DNA from: DATGQT01 sp033720695
Lineage (GTDB): Bacteria; Bacteroidota; Rhodothermia; Rhodothermales; Rubricoccaceae
Assembly: GCA_033720695.1 (NCBI GenBank)
Contig: JAWWCA010000089.1
Location: forward strand, 1 to 14,168
Length of the DNA: 14,168 bases
Direction: 5' to 3'
A program made the translations under genes and the position numbers. Of the stretch, positions 1-7,862 are shown in pieces; the first letter of the stretch is position 1; every line of letters begins with the position of its first letter. The notes beneath the pieces were generated by a model that was given only the letters and a program-made list of their open reading frames with translations, did no database searches and had not been told where the DNA came from.

Positions 1-83
1 TCCCCGCTCCCGCCCGACCCCACCCGCTCCAGACCGGCCGGACGCCCCGGGGCCATGCGGCCCCCTCCGCCGCCCGACGGACG

Positions 84-105
84 GCGCGCGTCCGCGGACG
101 CGCGC
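84..105. promoter_or_regulatory. 22-bp perfect palindrome, candidate operator
   Basis: The half-site gcgcgcgtccg at 84-94 is followed directly by its exact reverse complement at 95-105. The palindrome ends one base before a TTGACA hexamer (107-112) and 36 bases before the preferred start codon of the first gene. A perfect dyad beside a -35-like hexamer suits a dimeric transcriptional regulator. As RNA it could also fold into a hairpin ending a gene left of the window, but no T tract follows it. The strong GC background makes CG-rich palindromes easier to find by chance, although 11 matching pairs in a row is still notable. The function is inferred. Confidence 0.4.
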
Positions 106-106
106 G

Positions 107-138
107 TTGACACCCCTGACCCGCGTAGATCCCATGAT
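107..138 (+). promoter_or_regulatory. Possible promoter of the + strand gene cluster
   Basis: An exact TTGACA lies at 107-112 in an otherwise very GC-rich stretch. The only AT-leaning candidate for a -10 element is TAGATC at 126-131, which gives a 13-base spacer, shorter than usual. At normal spacing (16-18 bases) nothing resembles a -10 box. Bacteroidota sigma factors use other consensus sequences, so this is a weak call based mainly on the hexamer and its place before the first gene. Confidence 0.22.
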
Positions 139-141
139 CCC

Positions 142-2268
142 ATGGTGACCCGGCTCCCAAGCCTCATCCGGACCCTCCCGCCTGCGACGGGAAGCGACCG
201 CCGCGCGCGGTCCGCCCGCCCTCTCGTCAGGGCGGCGGCGTCAGCGCTCCTCCTCGCCGTGATCAGCGGGATCGGGCCGCCGGGAACGGCGCAGGTGGTG
301 GACCGGGACGACGCGGGCCCACCGGCGACGGACCTCGTGGTGCGGGGGGAAGCGGTCGTGGCGGACTCGGTCTACCGTGATTACCCCACCGTCCGCCCGG
401 ACACCACGGAGTCGCTCCGCCCGGAGCCCCTCCCGGTGTCGGTGTTCGGGTACTACCGGCTGTTCCTGTACAACCGAAACATCACGGAGCCCTACCCCAA
501 CCTCGAACCCTTCGAGCAGGTCACGGCCGTGGGGGACGGCTACCGCGAGCCGATGCTCTCGCTCAACGTGGTCGGGCGCCCGAGCGGGCGCGCGAGCTTC
601 GGCACGGAGATGTTCGTCTTCACGCCCTACGACGGCACCGAGGACTTCGAATCCAACGCGCTCTCGCTCAACCTCGGAATCAACTTCTACGGCAACTTTC
701 GCACCGAGGCCGGCAACTACGGCGTCCGCGCCGGCGGGATCCACTGGTACAACCTCAGCCCGTTCACGATCGGGGTCTACCAGGTGCTGGACCGGTACTC
801 GATCTTCGACCGTACGCCGTGGGAAGGCGTCACGGGGACGACGAAGTACGACAGCTACTTCGAGACAGGCGAGACCAGCCCCGGTGACCAGCGCTGGAAT
901 TTCCAGGCCTTCCAGGGGTTCATCCTCGACGGGCGCGAGCTGCCCGGCGGCCTCGGCTTCGACGCGTTCTGGGGCAAGACCCAGCCCAACGGCGGCCTGC
1001 CCAACGCGTTGACGGACCCCAGCGAGACCGTCGCGGGCGAGGGCGAGGCCGGCGACGTCCCGACCTACGACGGGTTCAGCGGCGAGGCGCGCGTCCTGCC
1101 CAGCTTCATCACCGGCGGCCGCCTGCAGCGGGCCTTCGGGGAGACCGGCTCGACGCAGGCGCTCGTCGCGCTCAACTCGATCTACAGCTACCGCACGCTC
1201 GACAGCCTCACCGCCGAGCGCCGCGACTACCAGGTCCACACCGCCTCGTTCGACGCCACCCTCGCCGACGTGACCGTGAGCGGGGAGCTCGGCGCGAGCC
1301 GGTTCGACAGCCCGACGTACACCTCGGAGTGGGGCGAGGCGCTGATGGTGCGCGCCCGCACGGCGCCGGCCCTCACCTTCCTCCCGCTCGACGTGCAGGT
1401 GTACCAGGTCGGGCGGCACTTCTTCAACGAGAACGGCGAGATCGCCACGGGCAACAACCCGCAGATCCGCCCCGATCCACGGTGCGCCGTCACCGCGGGG
1501 GCCGGCTCGGCCGGTGGCCTCATCACGCAGGTGGGCCAGCTCGCCCACAACCGGCGCGGCGTCAATTTCAACACGTCGTGGGGCGCAGGACCGGCCCAGC
1601 TCGGCGTCGGGTGGGGCCTCGCCCACGAACTCGCCGCGACGACGTCGGAGTTGTCCTACATCCACCGCGTCAACGGGCTCGCCGAGTCGCGCATCTACAA
1701 CCCGTTCCCGGCCGAGGCCGTGTGCGCGACGCAGTTCGGCCCGCTCGGCCGGAAGTTCTCGTTCTTCCGCGGCGTGTTCGAGCGCGTGGAGACGACGGAC
1801 GTGGAGCCCGTCACGGGCCTCCCCACCACGCGCAAGTACTTCCACGCCGTGGACCTCCAGGCCAAGTTCCGAGCGCAGGTGCTCGAGCGGCCGGTCTACC
1901 TCTTCTACCTCGGCAGCTTCGGCTCGGCGAACCGCTCGGCCAAGGTCGTGCCGACGGACGACGACACGTACCTCTTCGTGCAGTACCACGAGGTCGACCT
2001 CTACGTCCCGCTCGTCGAGGACCTCATCCTCGCCGGCTACCTCGGCTACGAGAACGCCCGCGGCGGCCAGTTCACGGCCCTCAGCGAGGAGACCGGCGAG
2101 CCCCGCGACCAGCGCGGCCTCGGGGTCGGACTCGGGGTCGACTGGACGATCGCGTCGAACGCCGGCCTCTACGTCCGCCATCGGTGGATGGACTTCGAGG
2201 ACCGCAGTTTCCCCGAGGACACCTACAACGGTCGCGAGCTGACGCTCGAGCTCAAGGTCTTCTTCTAA
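142..2268 (+). CDS. Outer-membrane beta-barrel protein, function unknown
   Basis: A 708-residue protein if translation starts at the ATG at 142. An in-frame ATG at 55 would add 29 Pro/Arg/Asp-rich residues that do not look like a signal peptide and would place the 84-105 palindrome inside the gene, so 142 is preferred. The N-terminus has an Arg-rich stretch and then a hydrophobic core (ASALLLAVISGIG) ending near GTAQ, a plausible signal peptide. The remainder is rich in alternating hydrophobic/polar strands with many Tyr, Phe and Gly. The C-terminus LTLELKVFF ends in Phe, as expected for insertion by the BAM machinery. No TonB box, plug domain or known enzyme motif was recognised. The next gene starts 11 bases on and is also a barrel, so the two are probably co-transcribed. 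A role in glucan uptake or surface binding is inferred from the neighbours only. It could equally be a general porin-like protein. Confidence 0.8.
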   Translation: MVTRLPSLIRTLPPATGSDRRARSARPLVRAAASALLLAVISGIGPPGTAQVVDRDDAGPPATDLVVRGEAVVADSVYRDYPTVRPDTTESLRPEPLPVSVFGYYRLFLYNRNITEPYPNLEPFEQVTAVGDGYREPMLSLNVVGRPSGRASFGTEMFVFTPYDGTEDFESNALSLNLGINFYGNFRTEAGNYGVRAGGIHWYNLSPFTIGVYQVLDRYSIFDRTPWEGVTGTTKYDSYFETGETSPGDQRWNFQAFQGFILDGRELPGGLGFDAFWGKTQPNGGLPNALTDPSETVAGEGEAGDVPTYDGFSGEARVLPSFITGGRLQRAFGETGSTQALVALNSIYSYRTLDSLTAERRDYQVHTASFDATLADVTVSGELGASRFDSPTYTSEWGEALMVRARTAPALTFLPLDVQVYQVGRHFFNENGEIATGNNPQIRPDPRCAVTAGAGSAGGLITQVGQLAHNRRGVNFNTSWGAGPAQLGVGWGLAHELAATTSELSYIHRVNGLAESRIYNPFPAEAVCATQFGPLGRKFSFFRGVFERVETTDVEPVTGLPTTRKYFHAVDLQAKFRAQVLERPVYLFYLGSFGSANRSAKVVPTDDDTYLFVQYHEVDLYVPLVEDLILAGYLGYENARGGQFTALSEETGEPRDQRGLGVGLGVDWTIASNAGLYVRHRWMDFEDRSFPEDTYNGRELTLELKVFF

Positions 2269-2279
2269 CCGCTAGAGGG

Positions 2280-4100
2280 ATGCACCCACTCCTCCGTACC
2301 CCCCTGTACCTCGCAGCCCTGGCGCTGATGCTGGCGCCCGGCGCGTTCGCCCAGGACGCGCCGGCGCCCGAAGAGGACGGCCCCGGCGTCCGCTTCAACG
2401 GCTACGGCCGCAGCCTCATCCAGCAGACCGGCATCGGCGGGACGATCCTCGACACCGACACCCTCGCCGTCGAGACCCTCGCCGACGGGGAGTTCCTCCT
2501 CGACCTCGCCGTCAACGCCCAGCCCAACGACGTGACCGAGGTCCAGGGCGTGATCCGCGTGCGGAACGAGTTCGGCGGCTTCTTCGGCTCGGGCGTCACC
2601 GTCGAGGTGCGCGAGCTCTGGGCCCGCGGCATCGTCGCCGACGTGCTCCGCTACCGCGTCGGCGACATGGACGTGGCCCTCACGCCGTACACCCTCTACC
2701 TCCCCGAGGCCGACGGCGTCGTGAACACGCCCGCCCTCTTCCGACCCCTTCGCGAGGTCATCTACCACGACGAGTTCTACACCGGCTTCAACGAGCGCCG
2801 CCTCCAGGGCGCCCGCCTCGACTTCGGGCTGGAGTTCGAGCAGGGGCTCGAGGCCGCCGACGTCCGCGCCTTCGTCGCCCGGCTCCGCACGACCGACTTC
2901 TTCGAGGTCCCCAACCGGTTCATCGGCGGCGGGCGCGTCGGGGCGACCTCGCCGCGCGTCGGGCCCTACGACAGCCAGGTCAAGCTCGGGGTGAACCTCG
3001 CCTACACCTGGGACGACCTCGAGTCCGGCGACGTGGACGACGGCATCCGCAACGCCGTCGTCTCGGTCGACGGCGACGTCACCGTGCTCGACGGCGACGT
3101 GTTCGACCTCCACCTCGTCGGGGAGGGCGGGCGCTCGGCCGTGCGGCGGGAGCTGGCGCCCGTCGACGACGACGAGGGAGAGCCCCCCCCCGATGACGAG
3201 GCGTTCGAGGAAGACACCGACACCTTCGTCGAGGTCGGGCTCGCCGCCCAACACGAGCCGACTGGCCTCGGCGCCTCGGTGATGGTCGTCGACGTCGGGC
3301 CGGAGTTCTACAGCGCCGCCGCGCAGAGCAAGCGGATCGACTACACCCGCCCCAAGAGCGTCTTCGACCGCGTCGGCGCCGCCCGCGACCTCCGCGACGT
3401 GACGCTCTTCGACCTCACGCGGGACCCCGCGCTCTACACGTTCCGGATCGCGGACCAACTGATGACCTACGACCCGCGCTACGGCAACGTCCTCCCCTAC
3501 GGCCGCGCCACGCCCAACCGGCGGGGCGTCCGCCTCGGCCTCGCCTACGCCCCGACCGGCGGGCCCCTCGACGACGTCGTCGCCGCCGCGCTCGACGTCG
3601 CCCTCCTCCGCGAGATCCGGGGGCAGGGGACGGAGGAGCTGAAGGACTTCGTCCTCGTGCGGGCCGAGGCCGACGTGGACGTCGGCGAGGCCTTCGAGTG
3701 GCAGCGCGCGCTCGAGCTCACGCTCGGCACCCAGTTCGAGAGCACGCAGCGGGGCGGCGAACCCGTCGAGGCCGTCGACCTCACCTCGCTCCTCTTCGAG
3801 GCCGGTGTGACCGCCGAGGTCTACGACCGCCTCGACGTCCTCCTCGGCGCCAAGCTGAGGACCTCCGACGGCCGGGACTACCTCCCCATCATCGAGGACT
3901 TCAACGACGTCCAAGACTTCTCCGCTCCCTTCGTCACCGACGACAGCGAGTCCCTCGTCGGCGCCGGCCTGCGCTACCGGTTCCGGGAAGGGATCTACCT
4001 CACGGTCCAGGTCCAGCGCTTCAGCTACAGCGCCGACGCCGCCCCGGACGACGACTACCACCTGGACCAGGTCTTCGCCCTCTACACGATGAACTTCTAG
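2280..4100 (+). CDS. Second outer-membrane beta-barrel protein, function unknown
   Basis: A 606-residue protein. The ATG at 2280 is chosen because it begins a clear signal peptide (LLRTPLYLAALALMLAPGAFAQ, here abridged to its hydrophobic core LYLAALALMLAPGAFA) with likely cleavage around residue 23-24. It lies 11 bases after the preceding stop. The mature part shows repeated amphipathic strands and ends in YTMNF, with the terminal Phe of outer-membrane barrels. A strongly acidic segment at about residues 293-315 (VDDDEGEPPPDDEAFEEDTD) probably forms an extracellular or periplasmic loop. Its three Pro codons are made by a run of nine C (3183-3191), but the frame is intact. I do not recognise a named family. 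Its position between a similar barrel and two carbohydrate-binding-type lipoproteins suggests an outer-membrane complex for glycan capture, which is inference. A porin or structural role is possible. Confidence 0.8.
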   Translation: MHPLLRTPLYLAALALMLAPGAFAQDAPAPEEDGPGVRFNGYGRSLIQQTGIGGTILDTDTLAVETLADGEFLLDLAVNAQPNDVTEVQGVIRVRNEFGGFFGSGVTVEVRELWARGIVADVLRYRVGDMDVALTPYTLYLPEADGVVNTPALFRPLREVIYHDEFYTGFNERRLQGARLDFGLEFEQGLEAADVRAFVARLRTTDFFEVPNRFIGGGRVGATSPRVGPYDSQVKLGVNLAYTWDDLESGDVDDGIRNAVVSVDGDVTVLDGDVFDLHLVGEGGRSAVRRELAPVDDDEGEPPPDDEAFEEDTDTFVEVGLAAQHEPTGLGASVMVVDVGPEFYSAAAQSKRIDYTRPKSVFDRVGAARDLRDVTLFDLTRDPALYTFRIADQLMTYDPRYGNVLPYGRATPNRRGVRLGLAYAPTGGPLDDVVAAALDVALLREIRGQGTEELKDFVLVRAEADVDVGEAFEWQRALELTLGTQFESTQRGGEPVEAVDLTSLLFEAGVTAEVYDRLDVLLGAKLRTSDGRDYLPIIEDFNDVQDFSAPFVTDDSESLVGAGLRYRFREGIYLTVQVQRFSYSADAAPDDDYHLDQVFALYTMNF

Positions 4101-4103
4101 CCC

Positions 4104-5123
4104 ATGCGAACGGCCTCTCTCATGAACACCTCGACGCTCCTGTGGGGGCTCGCCCTGGGCCTCGTCGTGGCCCTCGCGGGCTGCGACCACGCCACCGAGT
4201 TCGAAGGCCCCCGGCTCATCGACCGCTTCGGCGACTTCGCGGTCCTCGACACGCTCACGGCGAGCCAAGAGACGGTCGATTTCGCCGCAGGCGAGAGCGT
4301 CGTCTTCATGGCGCAGTTCAACAAGCAGGTCAACTGGGTCGTCGAGGTCGTCGGCCAGGAGAGCGGGGCCGTCAAGCGGATCGAGGGGTTCTCCAGCACG
4401 CTGACGGCCGAGAACGCCGAATGGGAGGGGCGCACGACGGAGCTCCCCTTCTTCAAGGAGGAGCCCGTCGAGGCGAGGCTCTTCGTGCCGGAGGAGGCGT
4501 CCGACACTTCGCGGGTGAGGATCGAGGTGCTGGCGACGCGGGAGTACGAGGGCATCGTCGTGGCGGACTTCGAGCCGGACAGCGACGTGGACATCTTCGT
4601 CGGCAACTTCGAGTTCGAGTTCGAGGGGGCCGGGATCAGCGCCGAGGTGCCGCCGGCCGAGGGCGAGGCGTTCTACCTCCTCCGCGGGACCGACGACGTC
4701 GTCAACAACTTCTTCGTCGGGCTCATCGACATCACGCCGGGCGGGGGCGGGTTCTTCGAGGTCCCCACGTCGGTGCCGGAGGAGCTCTACTTCAACGTCT
4801 TCGCCTACAGCTTCGGCACGCCGAACACGATCGCGGTCGTCCAGCTCATCGCCGACGCGAACGGGAGCGGGGAGTACGAGGACGGCCAGGACGCGGTCTT
4901 CCCGATCATCGACCGCCCCGTCGACTGGGAGGGGTGGCAGGCGATCTCGGTCCCGCTCAGCGAGCTCCTCGACGGCGAGATCACCCAGGCGCAGGCGCAG
5001 GAGATCGTCGCCGTCCGCGTCCTCCTCATCTCCGACAACAACAACCAGCCGATGCCGCCTCTTCCCGTAGACTTCGGGATCGACTACATCACATTCACGG
5101 CCGGGGCTCCGTTGCAGCTCTAG
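4104..5123 (+). CDS. Surface lipoprotein with probable carbohydrate-binding domain
   Basis: 339 residues from the ATG at 4104, or 333 from the in-frame ATG at 4122, which gives a tighter signal peptide (MNTSTLLWGLALGL...). Both reach the lipobox LAGC, with lipidated Cys27 counted from 4104. A short all-beta region follows. The C-terminal half, from about residue 150 (IVVADFEPDSDV onward), has the look of a galactose-binding-like jelly roll. The strand WQAISVPLSELLD near the end is close to WQTVTVPLSAF and WQTVTIPLSDL in the next gene, which supports relatedness. Residues 251-263 (DANGSGEYEDGQD) resemble a calcium-binding loop. It lies 3 bases after one stop and 11 bases before the next gene, so it belongs to the operon. 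The likely role is a SusE/F-like or surface glycan-binding protein helping hold beta-glucan at the cell surface. No catalytic residues were identified. The ligand is inferred from the GH16 and GH3 neighbours. Confidence 0.75.
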   Translation: MRTASLMNTSTLLWGLALGLVVALAGCDHATEFEGPRLIDRFGDFAVLDTLTASQETVDFAAGESVVFMAQFNKQVNWVVEVVGQESGAVKRIEGFSSTLTAENAEWEGRTTELPFFKEEPVEARLFVPEEASDTSRVRIEVLATREYEGIVVADFEPDSDVDIFVGNFEFEFEGAGISAEVPPAEGEAFYLLRGTDDVVNNFFVGLIDITPGGGGFFEVPTSVPEELYFNVFAYSFGTPNTIAVVQLIADANGSGEYEDGQDAVFPIIDRPVDWEGWQAISVPLSELLDGEITQAQAQEIVAVRVLLISDNNNQPMPPLPVDFGIDYITFTAGAPLQL

Positions 5124-5134
5124 CCTCGCCCTCT

Positions 5135-6403
5135 ATGACTCCCATGCGCACCCTTCCCCTCTGCCTCGGCGCGCTCCTCTTCGCGCTCGGCGCGTCGGGG
5201 TGCGTGCAGTTCCAGCCGGTCTCGCTCTACACCGGCGTCGAGCCGACGCCGGCGCCGGAGCGCCCGCGGTCGCTGGCGCTCGCCGTCGAGCCCGTCATCT
5301 ACACGGACCAGAACGACGACCAGATCTGGTTCGAGGAGGAGATCGGATGCACCCAGGGCGAGGTGACCGACGAGGTGGTCTACGAGGGCCGACGGGCGAT
5401 CAAGGTGAGCTGGGACCGCAACCGCGAGGGCTGCGAGTGGGCCGGGTTCGGCATCGGGTGGGACAACTGGGTCGGGAAGGACCTCTCGGAGATCATCCCG
5501 TACGCGGCCATCCAGATGCGCGTCCGCTCGACGGAGGGGCCGATGTACGGGCTCCCCATCGTGCTCACGCTCGAGGACTACTCGGGCGGGATGGGCTTCG
5601 CCTACACCGGCAACCGCTACTTCGAGCGCTCCTTCATCGACGACGAGTGGCAGACCGTCACCGTCCCGCTCTCGGCCTTCGACATGGAGATCGAGAGCCT
5701 CGACCCGACCAACGTCAAGCAGCTCATGTTCGAGCTCCAGCAATCGGGCAGCGTCTACCTCGACGACATCAAGCTGCTCTTCTACGAGGAGCCCGAGCAG
5801 GAGCCCTGGCTCGTCGAGGCCCCGCGGCCCGACCCGACGGCCCTCCCCATCCAGCTCTTCGCCGACAGGTTCATCAACGACAACGGCTGGGGGCTCGTCA
5901 CCGACGCCTGCCAGTCGGTGGCCATCGAGGAGGGCGCCGCGTCGGAGGGCACCGCGGCGCTCCACCTCCGCTGGGACCTCAGCCCCGACGCGTGCTACGA
6001 GGCCGCGATGGGCGTGAGCTGGGACAAGTGGTACCCCATCGACATGACGGCGATCGCGGAGCGCACAGCGGTGCAGTTCGACGTCCGGCTCCCATCCGGG
6101 ACGGCCACCGAGCTCCCGCTCCGGGTCGGGCTGGAAGACTACGGCCGCCAGCTCTCCCTCGCCCTCGTGGACGCCCGCTACACCCCCTCTGGCCAGTTCA
6201 CCTCGGAGTGGCAGACGGTCACGATCCCACTCTCGGATCTCCAGGGCATCGACCGGGCGCTGGCGGCGAGCCCGGCGACCGTCGGGGACCTCCCCGAGAC
6301 CCAGGGCGGCGCGGACCTCAGCAACGTCAAGCAGCTCGTCGTGTACATGGCGGGGGCGGGCGAGGTCTTCCTCGACAACCTCCGCCTCGTCGAGGATTTC
6401 TGA
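5135..6403 (+). CDS. Lipoprotein with two tandem CBM-like (galactose-binding-fold) domains
   Basis: 422 residues, from the ATG at 5135; an in-frame ATG at 5144 is a possible alternative start. A signal peptide ends in a lipobox-like ASGC, with Cys23 as the lipid attachment site. The mature protein is an internal duplication: about residues 53-220 and 238-422. Each copy contains a strand like EWQTVTVPLSAF or EWQTVTIPLSDL, then NVKQL, then a closing V(Y/F)LD(D/N)(I/L)(K/R)L strand. This layout is typical of CIA30/CBM-like jelly rolls. Each copy also has a Cys pair exactly 28 residues apart (C72/C100 and C259/C287), and equivalent positions are 187 residues apart, suggesting one disulphide per domain. 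It has no catalytic motif. The likely role is binding glucan at the outer membrane and passing it to the adjacent hydrolases. It starts 11 bases after the related lipoprotein gene. The ligand is inferred from context. Confidence 0.82.
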   Translation: MTPMRTLPLCLGALLFALGASGCVQFQPVSLYTGVEPTPAPERPRSLALAVEPVIYTDQNDDQIWFEEEIGCTQGEVTDEVVYEGRRAIKVSWDRNREGCEWAGFGIGWDNWVGKDLSEIIPYAAIQMRVRSTEGPMYGLPIVLTLEDYSGGMGFAYTGNRYFERSFIDDEWQTVTVPLSAFDMEIESLDPTNVKQLMFELQQSGSVYLDDIKLLFYEEPEQEPWLVEAPRPDPTALPIQLFADRFINDNGWGLVTDACQSVAIEEGAASEGTAALHLRWDLSPDACYEAAMGVSWDKWYPIDMTAIAERTAVQFDVRLPSGTATELPLRVGLEDYGRQLSLALVDARYTPSGQFTSEWQTVTIPLSDLQGIDRALAASPATVGDLPETQGGADLSNVKQLVVYMAGAGEVFLDNLRLVEDF

Positions 6404-6449
6404 CGCCGCTTCCCCGTACGAACGGCCTCCCTCTCCCGAACAGACTGCT

Positions 6450-7829
6450 ATGACGCGCGCGCTCCTGCTCCTCGCCGTCCTCGCGGCGGCCTCCGTCCAA
6501 GCCCAGACCACGACCGACCGACCGGCTTCCTCCGGCGTCATCGAGGACGAGCCGGCCCACGAAGGGGCCATCCCCGTCGAGCTCCGACAAGACGAGGACG
6601 GCTCGTGGACGATGTACCGCGGCGGTGAGCCGTATTACATCCGAGGGGTCGGCGGGCTGGTGTACCTCGACCGCGCCGTCGAGTACGGGGCCAACTCGAT
6701 CCGGACGTGGGGCGCGGGCGAGGCCATCAACGTCCTCGACGAGGCCCACGAGAAGGGGCTGAGCGTGACGTTCGGTCTCTGGGCCGGTCAGGAGCGCCAG
6801 GGCTTCGACTACAACGACAGCCGGGCCGTCGAGGCCCAGCTCGCGCGGTTCCGCGAGGTCGTCCGCGCCTACAAGGACCACCCGGCCATCCTGATGTGGG
6901 GGCTCGGCAACGAGAACGACCTCTTCTACACCGACTTCAAGGTGTGGGACGCCCTCAACGACATCGCCGAGATGATTCACGAGGAGGACCCCAACCACCC
7001 GGTCATGCACGTGACGGCCGGCCTCGACGTGGCCGAGGTCCAGCTCATCAAGGAGCGGGCGCCGGCCATCGACGTCTACGGCATCAACACCTACGGCGAG
7101 CTCGTCGGCGGGACGCGGGCGTTCCGCCCCTACGGCTACGAGGGCCCGTCGGTCGGCGTCGCCCTCCGGCGCGCGGGCTGGGACGGCCCCTACGTGTTCG
7201 CGTAGTGGGGCCCCGACGGCCACTGGGAGGTCCCGAAGACGGCCTGGGGCGTGCCCATCGAGCAGACGAGCCGGGAGAAGGCCGAGGTGTACCGCCTCCG
7301 CTACGAGCAGGGCATCGCCGCCGACACGACGCATTCCATCGGCTCCTACGTCTTCCTCTGGGGCGACAAGCAGGAGACAACGCCGACGTGGTACGGCATC
7401 TTCACGCCGGGCGGCTACGAGACCGAGGTCATGGACCAGCTCCAGTATGTGTGGACCGGCACGTGGCCCGAGAACCGCGCGCCCAGCCTGGAAAGCATCA
7501 CGGCGAACGGCCAGACCCGCTACGACGACGTGTACGTGGAGCCGCGTGACGTGGTCACCTTCCTCGCGACCGTCACCGACCCCGAGGGCGAGACGCTCCG
7601 CTACGAGTGGGAGTTGCTCCCCGAGAGCACGGACATCCGCGCCGGCGGCGATGCCGAGACGCGCCCCGACGCCGTGGACCTGAGCATCGTCGAGCAGGAC
7701 CGGGGCCTGCTGGCCGTGCGGGCGCCCCGCCGCGAAGGGCCGTACCGCATGTTCATCTACGCCTACGACGGCCACGGCAACGTGGCGACGGCCAACTTCC
7801 CCTTCTACGTGGGGCAGCCGACGCCCTAG
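6450..7829 (+). pseudogene. Secreted clan GH-A glycosidase (possible endo-beta-glucanase) interrupted by an amber codon
   Basis: The reading frame runs 460 codons from the ATG at 6450 to the TAG at 7827, broken only by an in-frame TAG at 7203. Residues 1-18 form a signal peptide (LLLLAVLAAASVQA). A TIM-barrel catalytic domain follows: YYIRGVGG and GANSIRTWGAG (early strands), WGLGNEND with the acid/base Glu155 on strand 4, DVYGINTYGE, then YVFA-stop-WGPDGHWE where strand 7 should carry the nucleophile, and YVFLWGDK on strand 8. From about residue 343 there is an Ig/PKD-like beta domain (TVTDPEGETLRYEWELLPES). The layout fits GH2-type or GH158-like clan GH-A enzymes; the family is not certain. 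Translation stopping at 7203 would give a 251-residue protein lacking strands 7-8 and the nucleophile. The downstream part has no frameshift and keeps normal codon use. The explanation could be a recent nonsense mutation, a sequencing error, or readthrough. Confidence 0.8.
7203..7205 (+). other. In-frame amber codon at the predicted nucleophile position
   Basis: TAG replaces codon 252 of the GH-A gene. The flanking residues, PYVFA before and WGPDGHWE after, match the strand 7 pattern of clan GH-A enzymes in which the missing residue is the nucleophile Glu. GAG to TAG is a single transversion. TAG is also the apparent normal stop of at least four neighbours (4098-4100, 5121-5123, 8787-8789 and, on the - strand, 11027-11029), so the organism does not appear to read TAG as sense in general. 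Confidence 0.85.
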
Positions 7830-7839
7830 CCCGCTCGTT

Positions 7840-7862
7840 CGGCCGACGCTGCGAGTCGGCCG
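7840..7862 (+). terminator. Hairpin between the interrupted glycosidase and GH16 genes
   Basis: A perfect 8-bp stem, cggccgac (7840-7847) pairing with gtcggccg (7855-7862), encloses a 7-base loop. It begins 11 bases after the stop codon at 7829. A pyrimidine-rich stretch follows (cctcccttcctgttctc) but no true T run. It could be a weak terminator or an RNA-stabilising hairpin that sets the GH16 level relative to upstream genes. The 84-base gap here is the largest in the + strand cluster. Confidence 0.38.

Noticed and set aside
49..64. Short hairpin ggggcc-atgc-ggcccc near the left edge
   Set aside because: A 6-bp stem of pure G/C is common in this composition, no T run follows, and no gene end is visible to attach it to.
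55..141. Upstream ATG at 55 as the start of the first gene
   Set aside because: It adds 29 Pro/Arg-rich residues ahead of the signal peptide and overlaps the palindrome and TTGACA. ATG 142 gives a more normal protein.
241..2181. A 646-codon open frame on the - strand across the first barrel gene
   Set aside because: Its product is a low-complexity Val/Glu/Arg/Ala-rich string without domains, the usual antisense shadow in high-GC DNA. The + strand frame has a signal peptide and barrel features.
4107..4117. An 11-base match (cgaacggcctc) also found at 6419-6429, near two start codons
   Set aside because: An 11-base match is expected by chance several times in 14 kb of GC-rich sequence, and one copy lies within a possible coding start.
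2265..4268. A 667-codon open frame on the - strand across the second barrel gene
   Set aside because: It has the same biased composition and spans an intergenic boundary on the opposite strand. The + strand protein has a signal peptide and C-terminal Phe.
7204..7224. Small stem (agtgg/ccact) spanning the amber codon as a readthrough signal
   Set aside because: Five base pairs with an 11-base loop are weak, and known readthrough structures sit several bases downstream of the stop and are larger.
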